A stretch of DNA of 64,000 nt from Pseudomonas sp. ANT_H4 (GTDB lineage Bacteria; Pseudomonadota; Gammaproteobacteria; Pseudomonadales; Pseudomonadaceae). The notes beneath the pieces are model-generated. The model ran no database searches. It saw only the letters and a program-made list of their open reading frames with translations, and was not told the DNA's origin. This document shows, in pieces, positions 1-10,041 of this stretch; position 1 is the first letter of the stretch, and each line of letters begins with the position of its first letter. The stretch covers positions 153,690 through 217,689 of the forward strand of contig NZ_VOBG01000009.1 in the NCBI RefSeq assembly GCF_008369295.1. Reading direction: 5' to 3'. Position numbers and translations under genes: made by a program.

Positions 1-798
1 TTGGCTGAACTACCTGCCAAGGTCGAAGAGTGGGCCAAAGCCCCAGAGAACGTCGGGGTATCGAAGCCCGGCGGAAGAACTCGGGCAGAACTGATCCGAA
101 TACATGCCCCGCAGCAAGGGGTTCTTGAAAAAATGTTGACGTTCGACATCTCTGCCATTCGTATCAACGACACCAACTACTTTGGTGAGGATGATGCCTT
201 GCAACAAGAAGTTAAGGGGCTTGTTGGTCAGGCCGCTTTTGAAATCTCCGAGGATGTACGAAGGTCATGGTCGGGGCCAAAGAAGGGCAACACAACATCC
301 CGCGTTTTGGGACTGGTGCGTCGTGTCCAGGACAAGGCTGAAGCCATGAGCGTACTTTCGAGTAAGTTCGGGAATCTAGCCAAGCTGTGCGGTGAGGTTC
401 TGGCCGCAGTCCCGACGGGACAAAACATCGAAGGTGTCGCCTTCATTCAAGTCTCCAGTTTGTTACAGTTCTGCATGGACCCCGAAAAGATCATTGGTGA
501 TCAAGCCACTGAATTCGATCCGCTCGTTGTCACTGATCCGACCGTCACAACTGAATCTGGGAACTACAACAACGTCTTTTTCGGCGAACCTGAAGCAGCG
601 AATCCGGCGACGCCGAATTCAGCACCAAACGCACCCAAACCTGAAACGGGAGTATCCATTGTTCCTCCGCTCCCAACTGATCGCGAGGCACATGCCAACA
701 TTTTCTTCGATGAAAAGCATGACGCCGTAGCTATCGGACCAGCTACCGCTGTGACTGAACCGGAACACCTGGAAACCGTCCAGCCGTTCATTTTCTAA
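1..798 (+). CDS. Hypothetical plasmid protein, 5' end outside window
   Basis: The frame is open from the first base, so the true start lies upstream; 265 residues are visible. I do not recognise the family. The first ~170 residues look folded and mostly helical. The rest (from ~175) is a Pro/Ala/Thr-rich, probably disordered tail carrying three short hydrophobic patches: NNVFFGE near 190, NIFFDE near 234, and the terminal PFIF. The same kind of terminal tripeptide ends several other proteins of this plasmid, which suggests a shared docking motif (inference). A strong hairpin terminator follows 11 bases after the stop. Being next to DNA-processing genes, a role in DNA metabolism is possible but unproven. 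Confidence 0.7.
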   Translation: MAELPAKVEEWAKAPENVGVSKPGGRTRAELIRIHAPQQGVLEKMLTFDISAIRINDTNYFGEDDALQQEVKGLVGQAAFEISEDVRRSWSGPKKGNTTSRVLGLVRRVQDKAEAMSVLSSKFGNLAKLCGEVLAAVPTGQNIEGVAFIQVSSLLQFCMDPEKIIGDQATEFDPLVVTDPTVTTESGNYNNVFFGEPEAANPATPNSAPNAPKPETGVSIVPPLPTDREAHANIFFDEKHDAVAIGPATAVTEPEHLETVQPFIF

Positions 799-808
799 CC
801 CACAAAAA

Positions 809-838
809 AGCCCCGATCATTATGATCGGGGCTTCTTC
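809..838. terminator. Bidirectional intrinsic terminator
   Basis: AGCCCCGATCAT pairs with ATGATCGGGGCT (809-833), with an A-run before and a T-rich run after. It lies between the converging genes ending at 798 and 864 and can serve both. Confidence 0.9.
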
Positions 839-863
839 TTTTCCGGGTATTCAGCGGCCAACA

Positions 864-1733
864 TTACTCAGTTAATTTTTTGCCTGCCACTTCTACCTCG
901 GCTTTTGCCATCAGGTAGCGCTTGGATTCGCGCTCATACAAAGAGACAAGGGTAATCCGAACATTAATCGGGGTTTGTTCCCACTCTTCAGAACTCGGTG
1001 TATAGCCAGCCCACTGAGGGTCTTCCTGCATTTTTCTGATCGAAAGCCAAAGCTGCTCGTTTAGATCTTTGGAGTTAAAGAAATCTTCAGCTGTGAAATG
1101 CTCGGCGAGTAAGTAGACCTGGATAAGAGGAAGACCCAAAAACTCAGCGATTTTTTGGAGCTTCTCTTTGCCCAGCGATTTGATCTGGCGGTTACCATTC
1201 GCAAGGGAGTTCCAATAAATCTGAGTAACACCCACGATATCGGCAATGGCGCGATCTTGAAGGCCTCGTTCAATAATGGCCTTTTTGATCATCTTAATTA
1301 GACGAGCGCCTTCGATTTTATTCCGGTCACGTGGCGACGCTTCCTCAGTGGGTGGCAGGCCTAAGTTAACCTGTACCGGTGCCTCACGCTGAGCCTTAGC
1401 CTCTGCGGAAGCTTGCACTGAAATTCTCTGGCGACCTGATTTTGTTCCAGCTTTAGCGGCCGTCGGCGCAACAGTCGCGGCAGGTGCTGGGGAAGAGGCC
1501 GGAGGCTTGGTAGACGCAGTCGACCGCGCTCCAGAGGCTGGCTTCGTAGTTCCAGATGGCGCTTTTTGTGCAGCGGGTTTTGCTTTACTTCCAGCAGCTG
1601 GTTTCTTCGCTGGGGTACGACTCTTGCTCTGCGGCTTCTTCGATTCAGTCGCAGGCGCACCTGCTTTGGTAGCTGAAGCGCGAGACTGCCCTTGCGTAGA
1701 GCCACTTGGTTTCTTGTCGCTAGGTTTTGTCAT
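864..1733 (-). CDS. HTH (XRE-like) protein with histone-H1-like Lys/Ala/Pro tail
   Basis: 289 residues. Residues 1-~115 are low-complexity Lys/Ala/Pro/Ser/Thr, like histone-H1-like or AlgP-type DNA-binding tails. Residues ~145-200 look like an XRE-type helix-turn-helix (AIADIVGVTQIYWNSLANG, then a helix before EFLGLPLIQVY). The C-terminal ~80 residues are acidic/aromatic and unassigned. The layout suggests a sequence-specific HTH combined with a nonspecific DNA-coating tail: a nucleoid-type or plasmid-silencing regulator (inference). A perfect inverted repeat at 1857-1879 upstream could be its operator. It is transcribed divergently from the SSB-like gene. Confidence 0.8.
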   Translation of the reverse strand: MTKPSDKKPSGSTQGQSRASATKAGAPATESKKPQSKSRTPAKKPAAGSKAKPAAQKAPSGTTKPASGARSTASTKPPASSPAPAATVAPTAAKAGTKSGRQRISVQASAEAKAQREAPVQVNLGLPPTEEASPRDRNKIEGARLIKMIKKAIIERGLQDRAIADIVGVTQIYWNSLANGNRQIKSLGKEKLQKIAEFLGLPLIQVYLLAEHFTAEDFFNSKDLNEQLWLSIRKMQEDPQWAGYTPSSEEWEQTPINVRITLVSLYERESKRYLMAKAEVEVAGKKLTE

Positions 1734-2236
1734 GGTTACGGCTCCAGGTTGTTCGCTTGGGGTCGAAGAAGAGGGCGCCCCTTGTAGGTTTAAATAAAGC
1801 AGGGAAATGCCATTATCTGTGAAATTAATTCTACACAGTTAACAACAAGATTCAATCTCTTGTTCATGTGGAACAAGAGGATGATCACCCCGTATTCAAG
1901 GCCTACATTTGAATCGCATTCGGCCACACGCGGACAGGATTGGCTTGAATTTTGTGTGCAATCAATGGCTCGAATCCGAGCATAGAGCTGCGTTCACGCC
2001 GACAAGTTCCCCAAGATTTTTCCTTCTCCTACAAACTCGATTGCCGAGGCTTGCTCGCGTCTAGGTAAGGTTCCGAGCCATCAATTAGCAGGCGCGAGCA
2101 TTCGGATCGAAAGGGGGGAGGGTACCGGTCAAAAAGGTGCACATGAGCGAGCAGTGCGAAAACCTCACTAGTTGTATTATTGGTACGTGTTGAGTATCCT
2201 CGATACAAACCAACTCAAGCAAAAAAGAGGTTCCAC
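1734..2236. promoter_or_regulatory. Divergent regulatory region
   Basis: 503 bases without a credible gene between two divergent genes. It contains a 9-bp perfect inverted repeat with 5-nt loop, CTCTTGTTC / GAACAAGAG (1857-1879), a likely operator. At about 2180 it has a TACGTGTTG element like those found upstream of several other genes here, followed by GTATCctcGATAC. Confidence 0.55.
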
Positions 2237-3214
2237 ATGCTCCCCCAGGACGCAAAGCGCAATACGGATTCCTATTCGTTTCCAAACGGGATGCTCAACT
2301 CAGGCTATATCGCCGGCGTCCTGCGGAATAACGACCCTGTAAAAGGGATCTGCTACATCCAGCAAACCCGCAGTGAAAACCACATGCTTCCGATTCATTA
2401 CGACCCCAAAAAGTCGCCGATCCCCCGCGAAATCAAAGAGTGGGATCTGATCATGGCTTTCGTTCACGCCGACGGCGCAGTTGAGGGTGAAAATCGGATT
2501 GCCAAACTCAAAAGCATTCGCTTTGAGGCCCCGAACTTTATGCACCTGGGTGACCGCTTTCGCGATGACTTCATGAAAAAGTGGAGTTCCGCAGTTCACG
2601 CCGCAGCCGTTGACTCCGGTACCCCGAAATCTGTTACCGAACTTCAGGCGATGCCGGGCAACGAGAACGACGCTCGACTCGACTCGTTCGACTGGAAAGT
2701 TATGGATCTGAATAAGAACGCCTCGAACCAGATTCGCATCGCCGGCTTCATCCAAGCCAAGTCACTTCAGCGAAATCGCAGGCATCCGGTTGAAGGAACG
2801 CCGATCAATGATCGACTCGTGGTTCTGATCCGACAGAGCAAGGACTCGGATCAATCGATCCCGGTGCGCTGGTACGGTCGTAATCTTCAACCTCTGGCCG
2901 AGAAACTGGTTCGTGGTATGCCCATCGTTGTCTCTGGCGAATTCCGTATCGACGTAAAGGCACTTTCGCTTCCCGATCCTGATACTCAAATCGCCCCAGT
3001 CTCGAAGATCCCTTTCATCCAAGCGAAAGACATGCCGGCGCCTGTCTCCCAAGATTCCGGGCTTATCAAAATCATCCCTGGCTGGGCGGCAGAACTCTTC
3101 AAGAGCCACGGTAACGGCCAAACCGAGAAACCTGCTGATGAAGATCGAGCAGCATTGTTTGAGACTGCCTTTGTTCCACAAGACGGCGCAGTGGTCCAAC
3201 AACCAGGCACGTAA
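2237..3214 (+). CDS. OB-fold, SSB-like DNA-binding protein
   Basis: 325 residues from the ATG at 2237, which has AGAGG six bases upstream; an in-frame start at 2180 lacks such a site. Around residues 160-245 the pattern IRIAGFIQA, then LVVLIRQSK, then a WYG segment, then KLVRGMPIVVSGEFR matches the strand order of an SSB-type OB fold (v-G-x, w-x-x-x-f/y, G-x-x-v-x-G). The N-terminal ~150 residues are an extra domain I cannot assign. It is much longer than chromosomal SSB (~165-180 residues) and lacks the DDIPF tip. Lying just upstream of topoisomerase III and the HD/MOBH-like gene, it probably binds single strands during conjugation or plasmid DNA processing (inference). Confidence 0.65.
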   Translation: MLPQDAKRNTDSYSFPNGMLNSGYIAGVLRNNDPVKGICYIQQTRSENHMLPIHYDPKKSPIPREIKEWDLIMAFVHADGAVEGENRIAKLKSIRFEAPNFMHLGDRFRDDFMKKWSSAVHAAAVDSGTPKSVTELQAMPGNENDARLDSFDWKVMDLNKNASNQIRIAGFIQAKSLQRNRRHPVEGTPINDRLVVLIRQSKDSDQSIPVRWYGRNLQPLAEKLVRGMPIVVSGEFRIDVKALSLPDPDTQIAPVSKIPFIQAKDMPAPVSQDSGLIKIIPGWAAELFKSHGNGQTEKPADEDRAALFETAFVPQDGAVVQQPGT

Positions 3215-3367
3215 GTATTCGGCAGCGCCATACGGAAAAAAAAGCCATCGAGGTCCTTGACCGTTGTCGATGGCTTTTTCCGTTCTGAAGCGGCGAATAC
3301 TCACACCAGCACCCGACCGCGATCAGCAGTTGGCTTCAACCCTAGAAAACAGAAGGCATGGTCAGCA

Positions 3368-5953
3368 ATGGGCAAGACACTCATCATCACTGAAAAATCG
3401 ACAGTGGCAGTCACCATCGCCAAAGCGATAGGGGGGTTCAGCAAGGTTGAAAACTGGCTCGAGAGTGACGATGCCATCCTTGCCCCTGCTGCCGGACATT
3501 TGGTGGAGATCCATTCAGAGGAGATGGCGAAAGCAGGCCGAGATATCAGTAATCTGCCGGTGATTCCGGACCAATTCGAACTCCGCGTCATCGAAGAAAA
3601 GAAAAAATTCTTCCAGGTGCTCGATCGCCTAATGCGCCGCCCGGATGTTATCGCTATCGCCAACGCCTGCGACGCCGGTCGAGAAGGGGAACTGATTTTC
3701 CGGTTGATCTACAAAAGGGCCGGCTGCACAAAGCCAATGCTGCGCCTTTGGATGACCTCGACCACAGACGAGGCCATCCAATCCGCTTATGCAGGAATGC
3801 GCCCCGGGTCGGACTACGACAACCTTGCTGAAGCTGCTGAGATTCGAAGCGAGGGTGATTATATCGTAGGGATCAATGCTTCCCGCGGCATTACCCGTCT
3901 CTACGAGCGACAAACAGCAAAAGCCGAGACTTTCCCGCTAGGCCGAGTTCAGACCCCGACGCTTTCTTTGGTCTGTGCACTGGAACTCAGTATCCTGACT
4001 TTCCGCCCCGTACCTTACTGGGAAGTTCACGCTACGTTCGGTGTCAGCGCCGGCAACTATGTGGGTAAATGGCAGGCACCTAGATCTGTGGACGGTACAC
4101 GCGAAGAGAAGGACATCCACCCACACCGGATTCTGAACCGTGCAATAGCCGACGGGATCATTGCCAAGTGCTCAGGCTCGGTACCGACCAGCGTGGAGGA
4201 GGAAGTTAAACCAGCACAAAAGGGCGCAGGAAAGCTGTATGACTTGACCGGCCTTCAGCGAGAAGCGAACCGGAAGCTTGGCTTCTCTGCGGCTTACACC
4301 CTGGAGCTGGCTCAGAAGCTCTACCTTGATCTGGGTCTGACCACCTACCCGAGAACTGACTCCGCCTACCTGCCAGATGACTTCGTTGGTGAGGCAAAAA
4401 AACTCATGGGTACTTTCGGAGGCACTCAATATGAAGAGCATGCCCAGCGCGTTCTTGATTCGGGATGGGTCAAGCCGAACAAAAAGATCTTCGACTCGAA
4501 AAAAGTGTCTGATCACTACGCGATTGTGCCCACCGGCAAGCGGGCAGGAGAGCTCACCGAAGACCTACAAACTATTTACGACATGATCGTGCGTCGATTC
4601 CTCGCCGTCTTCCACCCGCCGGCTGAGTACTCAGTTACCGTGCGGCTTACGACTGTTGAAAATGAAGTGTTTCGCACAACGGGCCGCGTGTTGGTTTCGC
4701 CTGGCTGGATGCAAGTCTACGGCCCGGGGGCAGCAGACGGCGACGATTCAGACGACCGCGACGCTGAGGCAGAGGACAAAAAAGAGCTGGTCCCTTACGT
4801 GAAGGGTGAGTCTATCAGCGCCGTCGGCGTCGACTTGAAGATGCTTAAAACAAAGCCACCTCAACGGTACACCGAAGATACTTTGCTCGGTGCCATGGAA
4901 ACAGCAGGGCGCCTTATCGACGACGAAGAGCAGCGCGAAGCAATGAAGGATCGCGGTCTCGGTACGCCGGTTACTCGGTCAGCAATGATCGAATCGCTAT
5001 TGGCAGCCAAGGATGGCTCTAACCGCAAGAAAGACCCCTACATGTTGCGTGACAAAAAGTATCTCGCGCCAAGTTCCAAGGGGATGACGGTCTACCGGTT
5101 CCTGCTGGATAACAATATCCACGCCCTGACCTCGCCGATTCTCACCGGTGAATGGGAACAGAAACTGCGACTGATGGAGAAGGGCCAATACAGTCGGGGT
5201 ACCTTTAAACATGAGCTGTCCGAGCTGACAAGTCAGATTCTTGAAACCATCAAAGAAAAGTATGCAGGCATCACAGTCAAGGTTCTGAAAGCGCCTTGCC
5301 CGAAATGCGGCAGGGCCTTAGAGATCCAGGCCAAGACGTTTGCATGTGCAGAAAAATGCGGTTTTTCGATCTGGCGTGAAATTGCCAAGCGCACTCTCAA
5401 GGTGTCCGAGGCCGAGACCTTGCTCACAGAAAAAATGGTGCTAGGCCTCAAAGGGTTTGTCAGCTCGACCTCAGGAAAAAAATTCGAAACGGGCCTGCGG
5501 CTAATGGATGAAGGCAAGTTGGAGTTTTACTCCGACCCAACAGCCAATACCAAAGACTCGAAGGGCAACGTTGTGACATGCCCAAAATGTCAGGGCCCAA
5601 TGCGGCGGATCAAAACTGATACTGGGCACTTCTGGGGATGCTCAGACAGGGATGTGTGCAAACATTCCATGAACGACCGTAACGGCGATCCAGTAGAGCG
5701 TCCGAAGGCACATGAATGCCCAGAGTGCGGAAAGCCCATGTACTTGCGAAACGCTGATAAATCGCCGTTCTGGGGATGCAGCGGTTTCGTAAAAGGCGGC
5801 ACTGGGTGTAACAACACCCTGAAGGACAATAACGGGACACCTGTACCGAAGTCTTCACCGCACCCAGCACCTACACCGGCGCCCACATCCCTTGTCCAAC
5901 AGCCAGAACAAGCAACTAAACCCCAGCTGGCGGACTCAGAGGTTTTCCTGTGA
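3368..5953 (+). CDS. topB: DNA topoisomerase III (type IA), plasmid TraE/TopB type
   Basis: 861 residues from the ATG at 3368 (AGAAGG about 11 bases upstream; earlier in-frame starts lack homology to the family). A Toprim domain opens with LIITEKS and has the acidic motif DAGREGE near residue 102. The catalytic tyrosine is in TTYPRTDS, about Y327. The C-terminus has three four-cysteine zinc ribbons (roughly residues 640-670, 735-770 and 785-825), then a Pro/Thr linker and the tail SEVFL. It cuts and passes single strands, typically decatenating replication or transfer intermediates. Its stop overlaps the start of the next gene (GTGA), so the two are translationally coupled. The terminal VFL resembles tails on other proteins here. 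Confidence 0.95.
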   Translation: MGKTLIITEKSTVAVTIAKAIGGFSKVENWLESDDAILAPAAGHLVEIHSEEMAKAGRDISNLPVIPDQFELRVIEEKKKFFQVLDRLMRRPDVIAIANACDAGREGELIFRLIYKRAGCTKPMLRLWMTSTTDEAIQSAYAGMRPGSDYDNLAEAAEIRSEGDYIVGINASRGITRLYERQTAKAETFPLGRVQTPTLSLVCALELSILTFRPVPYWEVHATFGVSAGNYVGKWQAPRSVDGTREEKDIHPHRILNRAIADGIIAKCSGSVPTSVEEEVKPAQKGAGKLYDLTGLQREANRKLGFSAAYTLELAQKLYLDLGLTTYPRTDSAYLPDDFVGEAKKLMGTFGGTQYEEHAQRVLDSGWVKPNKKIFDSKKVSDHYAIVPTGKRAGELTEDLQTIYDMIVRRFLAVFHPPAEYSVTVRLTTVENEVFRTTGRVLVSPGWMQVYGPGAADGDDSDDRDAEAEDKKELVPYVKGESISAVGVDLKMLKTKPPQRYTEDTLLGAMETAGRLIDDEEQREAMKDRGLGTPVTRSAMIESLLAAKDGSNRKKDPYMLRDKKYLAPSSKGMTVYRFLLDNNIHALTSPILTGEWEQKLRLMEKGQYSRGTFKHELSELTSQILETIKEKYAGITVKVLKAPCPKCGRALEIQAKTFACAEKCGFSIWREIAKRTLKVSEAETLLTEKMVLGLKGFVSSTSGKKFETGLRLMDEGKLEFYSDPTANTKDSKGNVVTCPKCQGPMRRIKTDTGHFWGCSDRDVCKHSMNDRNGDPVERPKAHECPECGKPMYLRNADKSPFWGCSGFVKGGTGCNNTLKDNNGTPVPKSSPHPAPTPAPTSLVQQPEQATKPQLADSEVFL

Positions 5954-8490
5954 ACGCAAACAACCGAGTGATCCGAGCGGCCTTCCTTGTATTTGGCTTT
6001 TGGTGGCTGGTATTCACCTTGATGGAGTTCGGCGGCCAGCCTCTTGAGGTGCTGGAAAACTGGCAATCCGTTGGGAGCACTGTGTCACGTTGGGTGCTGG
6101 GCGTCGTCGCCGGTTTGATCATTGGTGTTTGGTACATCTGGTTCGGCCGCGTGACCGCTATGAACCGATTGTTCAAAGGGAAGTTGGGCAATCGTCGCAA
6201 TGGTGCACGCTCGACGTTGGGGGATGTGCCCATGCCATCCAGGACGCCAAAGCGAGTGGACAGTACGTACAAAAGACTCCCTATTGAAAGTCAGCTGGTA
6301 AAGGCATGGGTTGCAGCCAACGAAATAAAATTCCCACATCACGTAAAATTTTTTTGGGCAATCTGGGATACCTATTCGGCGCATCAGCTCTTTCCAGCTT
6401 CGCACCGAAAAGGTGGCCATGGTAATCGGCGGCTTTGGGAGCACTGCCTGTCGGTCGCTGATACGGCCCTTGCTGATGCCGGTACCTATGTATTTGATGG
6501 GGTCTACGTAAAAGCTCGGGGCAAACCCAGGTTTAAAATCATCGATCTCAAAAACAAGGAATTTCGCTTCGACGCACATGACCCGCTGATCCCGCTATTG
6601 GCTCTCGCACACGATATTGGAAAGCTCGAGGCTTATGTCCTCGAGCCAGATGGGTCAGTCAAAACCAAGGAGGAGGGTAGCGCCCTTACCCCGCAGGATG
6701 ACAATCGTATTTCTCATGATTCATTGGGCGCCCGCATTCTGGCGCGGTTTCCTGAATACTGGGATCTACCTGGACGGGACAGACAGGCTATCAACCTGGT
6801 TATCGGTCACTATCATCACCCGAGTCAATTCCCCGTCGATCGCAATGGGCTGAGCCTCGATGACCGAATGACAGCGTTGATGGAGTTTTTGATTCAGGTC
6901 GACAAGAAGACCGGGATGGCTGAGTCAAACATCACAGACAGTTTGAACGAGCATGAGATCACCGAGGAAGAGTCTTGCGCGATCTACCACAGTTTCGTCA
7001 GCATCATCACCGAATTCGGGCGTGTAAACGGGACTGGTGATAAAGCCCGAGACACCACGCTAAAAATTGCCCAAAAGCATGATGGTCTGATTGTGGTGAA
7101 AGAAAAGGACCTCCGCATGCTCATCCTCTCCAAGATCGGCTGGTCTTTGGACGAGGGCGATGGCCGCTACCGAGTCACACTCAATTTGATGTCGACACTG
7201 CAAGCGAAGGGTGTCCTGTACTCGACCCACAACAATGCGAACATGAGCCGCTTCCTTCCTATGTATTCGGTATCGTTCAGAGACCCGCAGACAGGGGCTC
7301 ACCAGACCACGTGGGAGCCCGTAATTATCATTCGTCCTGTGTCAACAACACCTGAATTGGCAGGCCTGGCTGGATTATCGAATCTGGGTTCGAAATTGGA
7401 CGTGGAACGCCCACTCTTTACTCACAATCTTGGCATTCAAGAGGTTGAAGGCCTCCGGTCGCTGATCGCACTCGGATTTGGAAACGAAATTTCTTCCAAG
7501 GCTAACATCATCGGCAAACAAGCGAAGGTTCAGAACACAGCGCCACCAGAGGCGGTTCAGAATCAGCAGCCACAGAATGCCCCCATTGTACTTTCGCCGG
7601 CGGATGCTGGATCAGGCCCAACGCCCGTTGATGCACGAGTTGAAGCTGGGCAACCAGTCGCAAATGGGACTGCCTTGGGTCATTCGGTCGTACCGATCAA
7701 TCATACCGTAGAGGCAGCTCCCCAGACCCTTGAAACCCATAAGCCAGAACTGCATCAGTTGGAAACGACGCCAACCAACAACATCGAGATCATCGAGCCC
7801 CCATCGGAGCCGCTTGAAGGATCGGTTGAAGATGAATTGCAGCGAGAAGAACTGCAATTGGAAATGCCGGAGGTGCTCGAGCAAACATCGGCCGATAACG
7901 ACGATGATGAATTTATGGCGTTTGTCGGAGAATCCTCATCAGACGGAGACAGTTTCGGGGATGCGTTCGCCGACTTCGGCGAGGAGCTGGCCATCTCACA
8001 ACCTGAATCGATGATACAGACCGAAACAATACTAGCGATTCCGGTAGAACCGCAGCTCGTGCCAGATGAATTACGGTCCTCAGTCAGGCCGGACCTGGCA
8101 CCATCCGCACCGGTGGCTGTAGCGATACCCGATCCAGATGCGCAGTCATCCAGACGTAAGCTGAGCCCGGCCGCAGAGGCCGCGGCGTTGAAGGCCTTGG
8201 GCGATGCCACTCCGGATTTCACCGCTTTCGTTCAGCCACGTAAGAAGAAGAAATCGGTGTTGAACAACATGACGCGTATTCGAGACGCTATCGCACATCA
8301 GGTGATACCTGTGTGCGGTTGCAGGGATGGTTTCGAGTATTTGCTGGAAGCGGACATTGTTGCCTTTGACGCGGAGCTGGACCTTAAATCCCTAATCAAG
8401 GCGGAGAAATTGCCTACTGTGACGCCAAAACCGGGTTACACGATGATCGGATTCCCAGTCGTGACCAAGCGGCTTAGCCAAGACTGGTAA
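5950..8490 (+). CDS. Membrane-anchored HD-domain protein, candidate MOBH (TraI_2-like) relaxase
   Basis: 846 residues, GTG start overlapping the topoisomerase stop. Two hydrophobic segments (~8-28 and ~44-68) suggest a membrane anchor. Residues ~140-300 contain histidine motifs in the order PASHRKGGHG, WEHCLSVAD, LAHDIGKLEAY, ISHDSLGA and GHYHHP, which is the layout of metal-dependent HD enzymes and of TraI_2/MOBH relaxases. A winged-helix-like stretch follows (~375-440), then a long acidic, disordered region (~520-740) and a small C-terminal domain. Coupling to topoisomerase III favours a transfer role. The alternative is an HD phosphohydrolase; a relaxase would need the conserved HHH set, which is only partly visible. 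No oriT was recognised nearby. Confidence 0.55.
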   Translation: MNANNRVIRAAFLVFGFWWLVFTLMEFGGQPLEVLENWQSVGSTVSRWVLGVVAGLIIGVWYIWFGRVTAMNRLFKGKLGNRRNGARSTLGDVPMPSRTPKRVDSTYKRLPIESQLVKAWVAANEIKFPHHVKFFWAIWDTYSAHQLFPASHRKGGHGNRRLWEHCLSVADTALADAGTYVFDGVYVKARGKPRFKIIDLKNKEFRFDAHDPLIPLLALAHDIGKLEAYVLEPDGSVKTKEEGSALTPQDDNRISHDSLGARILARFPEYWDLPGRDRQAINLVIGHYHHPSQFPVDRNGLSLDDRMTALMEFLIQVDKKTGMAESNITDSLNEHEITEEESCAIYHSFVSIITEFGRVNGTGDKARDTTLKIAQKHDGLIVVKEKDLRMLILSKIGWSLDEGDGRYRVTLNLMSTLQAKGVLYSTHNNANMSRFLPMYSVSFRDPQTGAHQTTWEPVIIIRPVSTTPELAGLAGLSNLGSKLDVERPLFTHNLGIQEVEGLRSLIALGFGNEISSKANIIGKQAKVQNTAPPEAVQNQQPQNAPIVLSPADAGSGPTPVDARVEAGQPVANGTALGHSVVPINHTVEAAPQTLETHKPELHQLETTPTNNIEIIEPPSEPLEGSVEDELQREELQLEMPEVLEQTSADNDDDEFMAFVGESSSDGDSFGDAFADFGEELAISQPESMIQTETILAIPVEPQLVPDELRSSVRPDLAPSAPVAVAIPDPDAQSSRRKLSPAAEAAALKALGDATPDFTAFVQPRKKKKSVLNNMTRIRDAIAHQVIPVCGCRDGFEYLLEADIVAFDAELDLKSLIKAEKLPTVTPKPGYTMIGFPVVTKRLSQDW

Positions 8491-8574
8491 AGCGAGTGAT
8501 CGGATCTCCCTGGACAGCGCGACGCAGGCCGGGGATCACGCTGTGCTTTGACTCGCCACCGTCAAAAATTCCAC

Positions 8575-9573
8575 TCACCTTTTGTTCTCAGGATGTTCCA
8601 GTAGATCAACGGCCAGCTGCTCTGGCGCAGCCACTCTGGCTTTGATGCTTTCGAGCAGGGTCGTTTGAAGTTTGTCATTCTGCTCGCTTAGTTGAGTAAT
8701 CTGCCGCTCAAGCTTCTCCTCATTGTTCACCATTGCCTCAAGCCTACCCCGAAGCTGAGCAACTTCATCGCGGGCGCTGGAACGCAACTGTCGTAGCTGG
8801 TCCTTCTCATTCCGTTCCCGCTCAAGCTCTTTGGTCAGTTTGTCAGTTTTGGCTTTCTCTTCATCGCGAACCCTAGCTGTTTCTCGCATCAAAAAGTCTT
8901 GTGTCTTTACCAGTTCGATCTGGTGGGTTTCAGCCAAAGCGGTCAACTCTCGCTGGGAGCTTGCCCGTAGTTCCTTCAGCTGTTGCTCAAGATTATCTAA
9001 GAGCCCATTGAGACGCTGCTGTTCCTGCATATTGAGCGCATTCTGGGATGCTGCTTTATCGGCCAGGTCCTTGACCTCAACGGTGAGTGCTTTTCGTTCG
9101 ACCTCATTAGCCTGGAGCTGCTCTGAAAGCAGGAGTTTGTCGGCCCGCAGCCCTTCAATTTCGCGTGTCTGGCCATCGAACCGTTCTTTGGCTGCCTGTT
9201 CATTCGCTTGGGCAATTTTCATCGCTACCACAGCGTTCTCTGCCTGTGCATGAAGCTGTTGCCGTTCAATTTCATGGCCGGCAACGGCTGCGTTGAGGGC
9301 GACATCCCAGATTTTGTCGAAACTCGTACACACGTCATCAGGAATATTCGGTCGGCGTAGCCGAGCACTTAGTGCTGGCCCGGCCTGCACCCAGAATTTC
9401 TTGACCTCGTCGTTGACCAGGTTAGGGGATGCAGTGATGCCGTAGTCGGCGGCGATCATCTCCCGAATGGTTGACTGCCGAACCTCCTCGCCAAGGCCAA
9501 GCAACCGTTCCGCGTATTGGTGTACCAACAACCGAGTGTTCTTCATTTGCGCATTGGGAGACTGTTTGGTCAT
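8575..9573 (-). CDS. kfrA: KfrA-type DNA-binding coiled-coil protein
   Basis: 332 residues. The N-terminal ~110 residues resemble the KfrA_N domain (VRQSTIREMIAADYGITASPNLV followed by a basic segment). From ~110 to ~310 there is an almost continuous heptad coiled coil rich in Glu, Gln, Leu and Arg. KfrA proteins are autoregulated, bind DNA through the N-terminus and form long filamentous coiled coils that help low-copy plasmid segregation. It is monocistronic, convergent with the HD/MOBH-like gene, and followed by 440 bases of probable control sequence. Confidence 0.9.
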   Translation of the reverse strand: MTKQSPNAQMKNTRLLVHQYAERLLGLGEEVRQSTIREMIAADYGITASPNLVNDEVKKFWVQAGPALSARLRRPNIPDDVCTSFDKIWDVALNAAVAGHEIERQQLHAQAENAVVAMKIAQANEQAAKERFDGQTREIEGLRADKLLLSEQLQANEVERKALTVEVKDLADKAASQNALNMQEQQRLNGLLDNLEQQLKELRASSQRELTALAETHQIELVKTQDFLMRETARVRDEEKAKTDKLTKELERERNEKDQLRQLRSSARDEVAQLRGRLEAMVNNEEKLERQITQLSEQNDKLQTTLLESIKARVAAPEQLAVDLLEHPENKR

Positions 9574-10041
9574 AGCCGCCTGGACTCCGTCAGTGGAAGG
9601 TTTTCGCTAGAAATGGTCCGGGTTATGTCTGTGTCGCATTCACTCTTGAGTGCGCGGATCCGTGCAGACCGGAAATCAGTAGCTGCGCCAGGCTGGATGT
9701 GCGTGGCGCCGTATTCAACGATTTACTTCTTGCTCATTCAATCCATTACGGACGAACGACACCCAGAACAAAATCATAGATATCAACAAGTTATGCAAGG
9801 AAACGCGTGCAGAACGGACGTCCGAAGGTTGCCCTCATAGAATTATACATGTTTTCGTACTGAAATTGATACGAATCATATTCTGAAATGGAGAAATTCG
9901 TGAATACTTCCAATTATCACGAATATTGCAAAATTGGCAGAACCAACTTTCGCATTCATCAGTAGCTAGGTTTGCGCAGAATATGTTGCCGTTCTGATAA
10001 AACGCTTTAGAATCGTGTTTTTACTTACAAAGACATGCGCT
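9574..10041. promoter_or_regulatory. Divergent control region with inverted repeat
   Basis: No credible gene. The AT-rich half contains the inverted repeat ATTCGTGA (9896-9903) / TCACGAAT (9917-9924), plus a related TACGAATCAT at about 9870. Likely operator(s) for the HTH gene at 10042 or for kfrA. Confidence 0.45.
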